From Bacillota bacterium (GTDB lineage Bacteria > Bacillota > Clostridia > Lachnospirales > Lachnospiraceae), in NCBI GenBank assembly GCA_023434365.1, contig JAEYSV010000029.1, positions 1 through 64,000 on the forward strand: a DNA stretch of 64,000 nucleotides. The letters are read 5' to 3'. Of the stretch, positions 25,161 to 32,943 are shown one piece after another. The notes under the pieces were generated by a model that worked only from the letters and a program-made list of their open reading frames with translations, was not told where the DNA came from and ran no database searches. The number at the start of each line of letters is the position of its first letter. The stretch's first letter is position 1. The position numbers were made by a program, and so were the translations under genes.

Positions 25161-26075
25161 GAAGTGTTTTTTCACTACGTCACAAGCTGGTTTTCCATAA
25201 ATGGCGTAACCGCCCTTATTCTTGCCTTCCGCTTTTTTATATAAACGTGTGCTCCAATCCCACAACCCGTAACCCTCAACGAATGGGCGTTTTTCACAGG
25301 CTTCAAACATAGCTTCATACCATCTAGCCTGTTCTTCTACGTTTATTTCACCCTTCTGATTCCAATCATTTGGAATAAAACTAGAGTCAGTAACTGACAT
25401 ACAACCATTTTCAGCAAAAAAGAAAGGCTTCCCCTCTTTTTTAACTACTTTCTCAATCCGATCAAGTTGCGCTTCCCAATCATTGATTGGATAATAGCCA
25501 CTTGAAGAAATCACATCCACTGCATCCCACCAAGTAACATGCTCTTCTTGATATTTGTCCGTATTATATGTAATCAGACCTCTATATACCTTTTTGACTT
25601 CAGCCACTACTTCACGCCACTCACGGTCTCTACGCTGTGCCTGTACCATTTCACAGCCAATCACAAGCATCTCGCAACCTGTTTGCTCAGCAATCTTAGC
25701 ATAATGTACCATATATTCTGTATAAGAAGCAAACCAGTTACTCCACTTCGGTTCGCAAACAACATCAATATCAAAAAAGTTAATATGAGCACGCCAAGTA
25801 CCATTGCGACAATTCAAAAATGGTTTCAAAATGACACGTAAACCAATCTCATTTGCATAGACAATCAGCTTTTTAAGTTCCTCATCTGTCGGCATATGTT
25901 CATGCTTATAATCCACATACTCACTCTGCGCGGTATCCTGTAACGCACCAATAACTAATATCACCGAATTACATCCAGTTTCTTCTTTCATAATCCGTAA
26001 CGATTCTAAGGCCTTCTCTGAACAACAGTGACCCTTCATAATTCCAGTAAATGATACTCCATTGATAAATTCCAT
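25152..26075 (-). CDS. GH113-like glycoside hydrolase
   Basis: A 307-residue single-domain TIM-barrel protein resembling GH113 (endo-beta-mannanase and relatives). Visible motifs include LKPFLNCRNGTWRAHI, WFASYTEYMVHYAK, VIGCEM (likely acid/base Glu), DVISSSGYYP, FFFAENG (likely nucleophile Glu) and GLWDWS. There is no signal peptide, so it would act in the cytoplasm on imported oligosaccharides. I chose ATG 26075, with GAGGAG six bases before it; an upstream GTG lies within that site. It is a single gene whose stop codon lies at the end of the long inverted repeat. Confidence 0.8.
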   Translation of the reverse strand: MEFINGVSFTGIMKGHCCSEKALESLRIMKEETGCNSVILVIGALQDTAQSEYVDYKHEHMPTDEELKKLIVYANEIGLRVILKPFLNCRNGTWRAHINFFDIDVVCEPKWSNWFASYTEYMVHYAKIAEQTGCEMLVIGCEMVQAQRRDREWREVVAEVKKVYRGLITYNTDKYQEEHVTWWDAVDVISSSGYYPINDWEAQLDRIEKVVKKEGKPFFFAENGCMSVTDSSFIPNDWNQKGEINVEEQARWYEAMFEACEKRPFVEGYGLWDWSTRLYKKAEGKNKGGYAIYGKPACDVVKKHFIK

Positions 26076-26362
26076 AAGACTCCTCACTTATCTTTATGCA
26101 TATTCATGTTGCACCTAATGTATTAGCTTATAAAAGCACACCCAAACGTGCTTGAATACAACCATTATACATTGTATTCTTACAAAGTAAAATGTGATAT
26201 TTCATAAGAAATTTGGACTAACTTATCATGTTACGCCAAAAACATTCATATAATCATATTAAAGATAATAATTATGCTACCCAAAGCAAAACAGCCGGTT
26301 ATCATTATAAGCAAGCTAAAATCTAAGCCCTCTTATAAAAAACCGACTGATCACATAGATAA

Positions 26363-26404
26363 ACGGGCTTTTGTAAGCAGAAACCACTGCCCCCAAAAGC
26401 CCGT
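26363..26404 (-). terminator. Intrinsic terminator after the small membrane protein gene
   Basis: ACGGGCTTTTG (26363-26373) and CAAAAGCCCGT (26394-26404) form an 11-bp stem with an inner GCAG/CTGC hairpin. On the minus strand it is downstream of the gene ending at 26500. The rest of the 424-base gap 26076-26499 is AT-rich with no recognised gene. Confidence 0.7.
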
Positions 26405-26446
26405 ATTTATTATACCTTAACACACATATTAGATAAATTAACATAG

Positions 26447-26537
26447 CATAATTACTATGCTTCCTCCAGTTTATAGCATTAATTAACTTTTCATAATTGC
26501 TATACTTCTTCCAGCCTTGTAACATTAATTAACTTTT
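26447..26537. repeat. Tandem 45-bp duplication covering a gene's 3' end
   Basis: 26447-26491 and 26492-26537 are two adjacent diverged copies of one sequence, each ending in AGCATTAATTAACTTTT or its ACATTAATTAACTTTT variant. The second copy contains the last codons and TAG stop of the minus-strand small membrane protein; the first is an untranslated copy downstream. A 69-codon minus-strand open frame (26525-26316) is a by-product of this duplication. Confidence 0.8.
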
Positions 26538-26709
26538 GTGTACAAATTGCTGATAGTGGAATATTTATAACGATAAGAACAAAAATACCAATTATATCAG
26601 ATAGAACATTAAACGGAATAAACCTATTCCATACAAATTTTAGAATCATGAAAAACAATACATAAAAAGCAATAAAAATAATCCAAAACACAAAACGCTT
26701 AGCCATCAT
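26500..26709 (-). CDS. Small two-helix membrane protein, unknown
   Basis: A 69-residue protein, unknown to me, with a basic start (MMAKR) and two hydrophobic segments (about residues 6-25 and 35-55), ending in TRLEEV. It is likely real because a strong GAAGGGGG site precedes a cluster of ATG codons and a good terminator follows. The exact start among the ATGs at 26715, 26709 and 26706 is uncertain; spacing favours 26709. It stands alone between the GH113-like gene and the phosphodiesterase gene. Confidence 0.55.
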   Translation of the reverse strand: MMAKRFVFWIIFIAFYVLFFMILKFVWNRFIPFNVLSDIIGIFVLIVINIPLSAICTQKLINVTRLEEV

Positions 26710-26901
26710 TAGCATCCCCCTTCAAATATTTAAGCAAAAAATTATTTCCATTTATTACATTATATATTATTAAGCTACCTAATTACAACAATTTTATCCG
26801 CATTACCTCTATTTTATGAACATCTTCATTCTTTTAGGAAAACCAATTTTCCTATCCAAAATAAACGTTAATTAACATGCCAAGCAATAAAGTTATAATA
26901 C

Positions 26902-26938
26902 AAAAAGAGCAAACCCACCAAACGGCCTTGCCCTTTTA
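26902..26938 (-). terminator. Terminator of the iscR-mnmA-yfcE run
   Basis: On the minus strand AAAAGGGCAA and TTGCTCTTTTT form a hairpin with one mismatch and a T-run. It lies downstream of the repeat array at 26941-27080, so the array is transcribed as a 3' untranslated region. Confidence 0.65.
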
Positions 26939-26940
26939 AA

Positions 26941-27080
26941 ATATGCTCTTCACTCTTTTTTCACGCTCTTCGCTCTTAACTATCTTTTCATCTCTTCACT
27001 CTTCACTCTTAGTTCTTAACTATCTTTTCAGGCTCTTAGTTCTTCACTATCTTTTCAGGCTCTTCACTCTTCACTATTTT
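26941..27080. repeat. Tandem-repeat array overlapping the phosphodiesterase 3' end
   Basis: Same family as the arrays at 120-519, 2192-2270, 14075-14304 and 45722-45960. Minus-strand blocks are ATAGTGAAGAGTGAAGAG, CCTGAAAAG and ACTAAGAG. Here the array extends about 40 bases into the coding region of the gene at 27036, supplying its last codons and its TAA stop. Confidence 0.85.
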
Positions 27081-27584
27081 TTTAAAAAGGAACTCTCCAT
27101 TCTCATAAATCATATAAGAATTTTCATTGCCATCCTTTGGAATAGAAACCGAACCTGGATTTAAATATAAAATCCCATCCTGTTCTATCATAGCCTGCAC
27201 ATGAGTATGCCCATGAATCAGGATATCTCCTTTATTCATCGGCGGTTTGTTTTCAAGATTGTATTGATGTCCATGAGTCAGATAAACCATACGATTATCT
27301 AAGAACAAGACTGCATAATCAGCCATTATCGGAAACTCAAGAACCATCTGATCTACCTCTGCTTCGCAGTTGCCACGCACGCAGAGTAACTCAGACTTCA
27401 TTGCATTTAGTTTCTTAATGACTTCTTTTGGTGCATATCCTTTTGGCAAATCATTTCTAGGTCCATGATATAGCAAGTCTCCGAGTAAGATTAACTTATC
27501 CGGAGCTTCCTCCTTAAATCTCTCCAGTAAGATATCAAGAAAATACTCGGAACCATGGATATCTGATGCAAACATTAGTTTCAT
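27036..27584 (-). CDS. YfcE/MJ0936-type phosphodiesterase with repeat-encoded C-terminus
   Basis: A 182-residue calcineurin-like phosphoesterase. Metal-binding motifs are SDIHGSE near residue 6, LGDLLYHGPRN, RGNCEAEVD, LTHGHQY and HGHTHVQ. YfcE-type enzymes hydrolyse phosphodiesters in vitro; the natural substrate is unknown. GGAGG precedes the ATG. The gene lies 11 bases after mnmA and is probably the last of that operon. The final 13 residues (IVKSEEPEKIVKN) are encoded by the tandem-repeat array, which probably extended or replaced the ancestral end. Confidence 0.88.
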   Translation of the reverse strand: MKLMFASDIHGSEYFLDILLERFKEEAPDKLILLGDLLYHGPRNDLPKGYAPKEVIKKLNAMKSELLCVRGNCEAEVDQMVLEFPIMADYAVLFLDNRMVYLTHGHQYNLENKPPMNKGDILIHGHTHVQAMIEQDGILYLNPGSVSIPKDGNENSYMIYENGEFLFKKIVKSEEPEKIVKN

Positions 27585-27595
27585 GAATGTTCCTC

Positions 27596-28675
27596 CTACG
27601 AAAGAATTGTACCTCCGCCAACCACATAATCACCTTCATAAAAGACAACTGCCTGTCCAGGAGTAATGGCACGTTGAGGTTCTTCAAATACACATTCAAT
27701 GGTATCTTCCTTAGTCATCCGAATCACTGCTTTAGCACCTTTATGACTATATCTAATCTTCGCCATAACTTCCATTGGCTCAGTCAACTTTTCTATTGAC
27801 ATAAAGTTAATGTTATTACAGATTAGCTTGTCCGCAAATACTTCTTCACCAGTACCTACGACTACTTCATTCGTCTCTGGGCGAATCTCCAGTACAAAAA
27901 CCGGATAACCAAGGCTTAGATTCAACCCTTTTCTCTGGCCTATTGTATAATGAATGATTCCTTTATGTTTTCCAACAATCTCACCGTCTCTATTAATAAA
28001 GTTGCCTGGTTTTGGAACAACACCAGCTTCTTTTTGAATAAAACCTGCATAATCATTATCCGGTACAAAGCAGATTTCCTGACTGTCCGGTTTATTGGCA
28101 ACACGCAAATCAATTCGTTCAGCTATCGCTCGAATCTGGTCCTTTGTATATTCTCCAACTGGCATTAACGTATGCTTTAACTGTTCTTGCGTCAGATTAT
28201 AAAGCGCATAGGTCTGGTCTTTCGCCGCTGTCGCAGACATTTGTAAGGTATATCGGCCATTTTCCAATTGAATAATTCGTGCATAGTGCCCGGTTGCAAT
28301 ATAATCTGCTCCGATATTTAAGGAACGTTGCAATAACGACTCCCATTTGACATATCGGTTACAGGCAATACAAGGATTCGGAGTCCTTCCTTGAAGATAC
28401 TCTCTGGTAAAATAATCCATAACATTGTCTTTGAATTCCTGTTTAAAATTCATTACATAGTAAGCAATCCCCAGATCAGATGCGACTCTTCTGGCGTCTT
28501 CTACAGCACTCAAACCGCAGCATCCACCGCTTTCCTCCAGGGAACAGACATCTTCGTCCTGCCATATTTGCATCGTGACACCAACTACTTCATAACCGGC
28601 TTCTTTTAACAAATAGGCAGCAACCGAAGAATCCACTCCACCAGACATTCCTACTACTACTTTCTTCTTTTCCAC
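27596..28675 (-). CDS. mnmA: tRNA-specific 2-thiouridylase
   Basis: MnmA thiolates U34 of tRNA Lys, Glu and Gln. The 359-residue protein has the PP-loop GMSGGVDSSVAAYLL, the first catalytic Cys in NPCIACNRYVKW, the second in QEICFVPD, and GQRKGLNL. It begins with GTG preceded by AGGAG. It lies downstream of nifS and nifU, which supply sulfur and Fe-S clusters, an arrangement often seen in Clostridia (iscR-nifS-nifU-mnmA). Confidence 0.96.
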   Translation of the reverse strand: MEKKKVVVGMSGGVDSSVAAYLLKEAGYEVVGVTMQIWQDEDVCSLEESGGCCGLSAVEDARRVASDLGIAYYVMNFKQEFKDNVMDYFTREYLQGRTPNPCIACNRYVKWESLLQRSLNIGADYIATGHYARIIQLENGRYTLQMSATAAKDQTYALYNLTQEQLKHTLMPVGEYTKDQIRAIAERIDLRVANKPDSQEICFVPDNDYAGFIQKEAGVVPKPGNFINRDGEIVGKHKGIIHYTIGQRKGLNLSLGYPVFVLEIRPETNEVVVGTGEEVFADKLICNNINFMSIEKLTEPMEVMAKIRYSHKGAKAVIRMTKEDTIECVFEEPQRAITPGQAVVFYEGDYVVGGGTILS

Positions 28676-28696
28676 GGTTGTCTCCTAACGTATTGA

Positions 28697-29137
28697 TTAA
28701 TACTCTTCTACTACCTCTTCCTCTTCATGAATATCACTTTTTGGTTTTGATAACCCTTCAATTGTCATATTGTTCTTTTGTGCATAATCCCATAATGCGG
28801 AATGAATTGCTTCTTCTGCTAATAAGGAACAATGTACTTTTACCGGAGGAAGTCCGTCAAGTGCTTCCATAACAGCTTTATTAGTAACTTTTAAAGCTTC
28901 CGAAACGGTAAGACCTTTCACTAATTCAGTAGCCATACTGCTTGTAGCAACTGCTGCGCCACAACCAAATGTTTTGAATTTACATTCACGAATTACACCA
29001 TTTTCATCTATATCAAGATACATTCTCATGATATCTCCACATTTTGCATTACCAACAGTGCCAACACCGCTTGCATTTTCAATTTCCCCAACATTTCTTG
29101 GATTTTGGAAATGATCCATAACTTTTTCTGTATACAT
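28697..29137 (-). CDS. nifU: Fe-S cluster scaffold protein, NifU/IscU type
   Basis: A 146-residue IscU-like scaffold. The three cluster-ligand cysteines are visible in NAKCGD, FGCGAA and VKVHCSLLAEEA. It accepts sulfur from the cysteine desulfurase encoded just upstream and builds Fe-S clusters. The C-terminal tail is acidic (EEEEVVEEY). It sits 127 bases after nifS and 21 before mnmA. Confidence 0.93.
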   Translation of the reverse strand: MYTEKVMDHFQNPRNVGEIENASGVGTVGNAKCGDIMRMYLDIDENGVIRECKFKTFGCGAAVATSSMATELVKGLTVSEALKVTNKAVMEALDGLPPVKVHCSLLAEEAIHSALWDYAQKNNMTIEGLSKPKSDIHEEEEVVEEY

Positions 29138-29263
29138 AGTTTATTCCTCCTAAGGTCTATATTAAACGTAATTTTTTATAAATGATACTTCTTATATGAA
29201 GTCATAATTGACTTTTTACTATGATTTTTATAACCTTTTATGATAATTCCTAATCAGATTCGA

Positions 29264-30442
29264 TTAATTTTTCTTTACGAAATCTTCATATAATGGTGAC
29301 ATACTGCGTAGTTTATCTACAATTTCTTTAACTGTTTCTACTACATAATCCATCTCTTCTTTTGTATTATCTTCGTTTAGTGTTAATCTCAAAGATCCAT
29401 GAGCGATTTCATGAGGCAGACCAATTGCCAGAAGAACGTGACTTGGATCTAAGGATCCTGAAGTACATGCAGAACCGCTGGAACCACAGACGCCCTTCAT
29501 GTCTAGCATAATAAGTAAGCTTTCTCCCTCAATAAACTGGAAACAGAAATTGGTATTGTTAGGTAAACGCTGCACTTTAGGTCCATTCAATCTTGAATAT
29601 GGTATTTCAGAAAGCATACGACCCACTAGATAATCACGTAATTCAATTTCTTTCTTCGTTCTCTCCTCCATCGTATCTACCGCCATCTGAACTGCTTTAC
29701 CAAATCCTACGATGGCAGGAACATTTTCCGTTCCAGCTCTACGATGTCTTTCCTGACCTCCACCATGTACAAAACTACGTAGTTTCAAGCCTTTTCGGAT
29801 ATATAAGAAACCAATTCCTTTTGGACCGTTAATCTTATGGCCACTTGCACTAAGCATATCAATGTTCATTTCTTCTACATCAATTGGAACCTGTCCAAAT
29901 GCCTGTACTGCATCTGTGTGGAATAAAATACCGTGTTCTTTGGCAATTGCTCCGATTTCTTTGACTGGTTGAATAGTTCCAATCTCATTATTGGCAAACA
30001 TGATAGATATAAGAATGGTTGTAGGGCGGATTGCTGCTCTTAACTCATCTAGTTTTACAACACCATACTCATCTACGTTTACATATGTTACTTCATATCC
30101 TTGACTCTCAAGATAATTACAGGTATGAAGAATCGCATGATGTTCTATTTTAGATGTAATGATATGATTGCCTTTTTGTTTGTAAGCTTCTACGGTTGCT
30201 TTTAGCGCCCAGTTATCCGCTTCCGTACCACCAGCAGTGAAATAAATATCCTGTGCATTCGTATTTAACGCTTTTGCAATAATATCTCTGGCGTCATTTA
30301 CTGCGATTTTATTCCCAGCTGCAAAGTCATAAACACTACTTGGATTACCGAACTGTTCTGTAAAGTAAGGAAGCATAGCCTCCACAACTTCTGGTCTTGT
30401 AGCGGTAGTTGCCGCATTATCTAAATAAATTCTTCTCTCCAT
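29264..30442 (-). CDS. nifS: Cysteine desulfurase, NifS/IscS type
   Basis: A 392-residue class V PLP aminotransferase-fold enzyme. It has the YLDNAATT start, TEADNWA, HTDAVQAFGQ, the PLP lysine in ASGHKINGPKG, and the catalytic cysteine loop GSACTSGSLDPSHVL. It removes sulfur from cysteine for Fe-S cluster assembly and tRNA thiolation. It lies between iscR and nifU in the same direction. Confidence 0.95.
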   Translation of the reverse strand: MERRIYLDNAATTATRPEVVEAMLPYFTEQFGNPSSVYDFAAGNKIAVNDARDIIAKALNTNAQDIYFTAGGTEADNWALKATVEAYKQKGNHIITSKIEHHAILHTCNYLESQGYEVTYVNVDEYGVVKLDELRAAIRPTTILISIMFANNEIGTIQPVKEIGAIAKEHGILFHTDAVQAFGQVPIDVEEMNIDMLSASGHKINGPKGIGFLYIRKGLKLRSFVHGGGQERHRRAGTENVPAIVGFGKAVQMAVDTMEERTKKEIELRDYLVGRMLSEIPYSRLNGPKVQRLPNNTNFCFQFIEGESLLIMLDMKGVCGSSGSACTSGSLDPSHVLLAIGLPHEIAHGSLRLTLNEDNTKEEMDYVVETVKEIVDKLRSMSPLYEDFVKKN

Positions 30443-30495
30443 ACTTTCAACTCCTATATGATATCATTTCTCTATTTTTATACTCTCATTTGCTG

Positions 30496-30960
30496 TTAAC
30501 ACATATGATTTGAATTATTGTTACTTTCATGATTCTTTCTAACATTCTTTCCTTCTTCAACCAAATCAGACAACATTAATCCGTCAACTGTATTGTTGAT
30601 GCTGTCACTTATTCGTTTCCAAACGTACTTTGTGACGCATAAATCAGAACTTTTACAGGTTGTTTCTCCGCCATGTATCTCAGAACAATCTACTGGATGC
30701 AGATCCCCTTCAAGCGCCCGTAAAATATCTCCTACCGATATCTCACTTGCCGATTTTGCCAGGCTATAACCTCCCTGGGCTCCACGCTTGCTTTCAACAA
30801 TTCCTGCTTTCTTAAGTTTTGCTATTAACTGTTCCAGATAGCTTATGGAGATACTTTGACGTTCTGCAATACTGCTTAATGAAACTGCCTCATCCTCTCC
30901 AGTCATAGCGAGGTCAATCACCGCTCGCAGTCCATATCTACCTTTTGTGGAAAGCTTCAT
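30496..30960 (-). CDS. iscR: Rrf2-family regulator, IscR-like
   Basis: A 154-residue Rrf2 protein with an N-terminal winged helix (MKLSTKGRYGLRAVIDLAM, then QSISISYLEQLIAKLKKAGIV and RGAQGGY) and three cysteines within CSEIHGGETTCKSSDLC that fit a Fe-S-sensing cluster. It likely represses its own nifS-nifU-mnmA operon when clusters are sufficient. ATG 30960 has AAGGGG upstream and matches the family start; the open frame extends 20 codons further without support. Confidence 0.9.
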   Translation of the reverse strand: MKLSTKGRYGLRAVIDLAMTGEDEAVSLSSIAERQSISISYLEQLIAKLKKAGIVESKRGAQGGYSLAKSASEISVGDILRALEGDLHPVDCSEIHGGETTCKSSDLCVTKYVWKRISDSINNTVDGLMLSDLVEEGKNVRKNHESNNNSNHMC

Positions 30961-31075
30961 AAACACCCCTTCTTTCATCGTGCCACTTAAATTCCTCTTT
31001 TGACACTTCATTCTAACCAAATCATTTTAATGGATTCCTATCGCTCGTAATAAGTACTTGAAAAATAATAATAAG

Positions 31076-31120
31076 TATATCAATTCCGAGTATTTTAATT
31101 CCGAGTATTTTAATTCCGAG
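31076..31120. promoter_or_regulatory. Three 15-bp direct repeats, likely IscR operator
   Basis: Three back-to-back units; on the minus strand two are CTCGGAATTAAAATA and one is CTCGGAATTGATATA. They sit about 19-63 bases after the predicted start of the iscR transcript, where a bound repressor would block it. That IscR is the binder is an inference from position. Confidence 0.55.
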
Positions 31121-31145
31121 TGATTTAGTTGGATATTTCATAATT

Positions 31146-31174
31146 ATATTAGCACGCGCATTCTTATTTGTCAA
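31146..31174 (-). promoter_or_regulatory. Strong sigma-A promoter of the iscR operon
   Basis: On the minus strand TTGACA (31174-31169) and TAATAT (31151-31146) with exactly 17 bases between them, almost perfect consensus. It points into iscR, and three direct repeats lie just downstream. This promoter and operator account for the 303-base gap 30961-31263. Confidence 0.8.
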
Positions 31175-31263
31175 CACAACGAATTATTTTTTCCTGCTTG
31201 TTTTACTAATTTTTTAATCATTTGTGAATATACTTTACTAATTATAAACCTAGGACTATCTCC

Positions 31264-32802
31264 ATGAGCAAAAAAACAATTATCAAAGGCACTCTGATTC
31301 TGACATTGGCCGGCTTTCTGACGCGAATTATCGGCTTTTTCTATAGAATATTCTTATCCAAAGAATTGGGTGCTGAAACTATGGGAGTTTATCAGTTAAT
31401 TTTCCCAATTTACGGTATATGTTTCACCTTATATGCCTCAGGTATTCAGACTTCGATATCAAAGCTTATAGCAGGACAGATCGGCAAAACAACACAGGGT
31501 AATCCAAAAAATGTAGTAAAAACACTTCGCCTTGGTTTAACTTGCTCTTTGTTAATTGCTTTTTCCTTAAGCATAGCCGTGTTTTTTGGTGCTGATCTCA
31601 TAGCACAGCGTTTTATTGCAGAACCTGCAAGCGCAGAAAGTCTTAGAATCATGAGTGTCGTTTTTCCATTCTGTGCAATTACTGCGAACATTAATGGCTA
31701 CTATTATGGGCTCAAAAAGACATTTGTCCCTGCTTCTACCCAATTGCTTGAACAAATGGTACGCGTTGCTTTCGTGTTTCTTATTGCTAATTTCTATGGA
31801 AATGGTGACATGAAACTCACTTGTGAAGTCGCTGTACTTGGCCTTGTAGTTGGAGAGATTGGATCCACCTTGTATAACATTGCATCAATGCTGATTGGAC
31901 GCAACCCCAAAAAACAGGTCAAACAACTGAAAGTAATACCAGAGGATAAACATATTCTGAAACAATTGATAAAGCTTGCTGTACCATTAACAAGTAACCG
32001 CTTGTTACTTAGTGTCCTAAACAGTATAGAAGCTGTACTAATACCTATCATGCTTCGAAGATCAGGACTCAGTGTTTCAGATTCTCTTAGTATTTTTGGT
32101 GTATTAATTGGAATGGCTTTACCTTTTATCTTTTTTCCGACCGCCATTACGAATGCTTTTGCTATCCTGCTACTCCCCACCATATCCGAAGCGGATGCCA
32201 GCAATAATGAGAAGCAAATAAAGTCAACCACTGCAATTGCTATCAAATACTGTTTGATTATTGGGATTTTAAGTACTGGGTTATTTATTACCTTTGGCCA
32301 TACTCTCGGAAACATCGTTTATGGGAATGAAATGGTAGGAACCTTTTTAGTAACACTTGCCTGGCTCTGTCCATGCTTATATCTTACTACTACCTTAAGT
32401 AGTATACTAAACGGATTAGGCAAAGCACATGTCACCTTCCTTAATTCCGTAGTTGGAATCAGCTTACGAATACTATTTGTTGTTTTTGCAATTCCGGCAT
32501 TCGGCATAAATGGTTACATGATTGGAGTATTAATCAGTCAGCTGGCAATCACGACGCTTGATGTTTTTGCCATTAAGAGAAATATTAACATTGCGATGGA
32601 TTGGTATGAGTGGTTATTAAAACCCGGACTTTTCATTGCTATCCTAAGCTTTTTTGCCAACCAAGCAAACACTCTGCTCCTAGCATATACATCACTTAGC
32701 AGAGTATGGATTCTCCTCATTGCAAGCCTCTTTTTAATCGCTTCCTATCTAATAATGCTAATTCTAAGTAAGACAGTTCGAATAACAGAATTTAAGCGAT
32801 AA
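31264..32802 (+). CDS. spoVB: SpoVB-like polysaccharide/lipid flippase (MOP superfamily)
   Basis: A 512-residue protein with about fourteen hydrophobic segments. The N-terminus (GTLILTLAGFLTRIIGFFYRI) and GAETMGVYQLIFPIYG are typical of the SpoVB/MurJ-like oligosaccharidyl-lipid flippases. In Bacillus SpoVB is needed for spore cortex synthesis. The family has several paralogs per genome, so the sporulation role is inferred. The ribosome binding site is weak (AGGACT). It is divergent from iscR and ends before two hairpins. Confidence 0.85.
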   Translation: MSKKTIIKGTLILTLAGFLTRIIGFFYRIFLSKELGAETMGVYQLIFPIYGICFTLYASGIQTSISKLIAGQIGKTTQGNPKNVVKTLRLGLTCSLLIAFSLSIAVFFGADLIAQRFIAEPASAESLRIMSVVFPFCAITANINGYYYGLKKTFVPASTQLLEQMVRVAFVFLIANFYGNGDMKLTCEVAVLGLVVGEIGSTLYNIASMLIGRNPKKQVKQLKVIPEDKHILKQLIKLAVPLTSNRLLLSVLNSIEAVLIPIMLRRSGLSVSDSLSIFGVLIGMALPFIFFPTAITNAFAILLLPTISEADASNNEKQIKSTTAIAIKYCLIIGILSTGLFITFGHTLGNIVYGNEMVGTFLVTLAWLCPCLYLTTTLSSILNGLGKAHVTFLNSVVGISLRILFVVFAIPAFGINGYMIGVLISQLAITTLDVFAIKRNINIAMDWYEWLLKPGLFIAILSFFANQANTLLLAYTSLSRVWILLIASLFLIASYLIMLILSKTVRITEFKR

Positions 32803-32832
32803 AGCGTCATGTGCATCCTCGCGGAGCGTTTT

Positions 32833-32923
32833 TTATGATATAGGAAATTAGCAATTCCCTAATCCTATATCATAAAAAATGTTGCTGAACCCACATATGA
32901 AATCGTGGGTGTAGCAACATTTT
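32833..32923. terminator. Two consecutive terminator hairpins
   Basis: The first is TTTTTTATGATATAGGA with TCCTATATCATAAAAAA (32833-32879). The second is ATGTTGCT...AGCAACAT with an inner ACCCAC/GTGGGT stem and TTTTTT (about 32879-32925). They lie between the convergent spoVB and LCP genes and probably serve one direction each. Confidence 0.8.
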
Positions 32924-32943
32924 TTGATATTTATATTACATTC

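Noticed and set aside
25152..26075. Membership of the GH113-like gene in the GHL6-like catabolic operon
   Set aside because: It lies 12 kb away as a single gene bounded by the long palindrome and its own upstream region, so no link is supported.
26316..26525. 69-codon minus-strand open frame
   Set aside because: It arises from the tandem 3'-end duplication, overlaps the small membrane protein gene and its terminator, and has no ribosome binding site.
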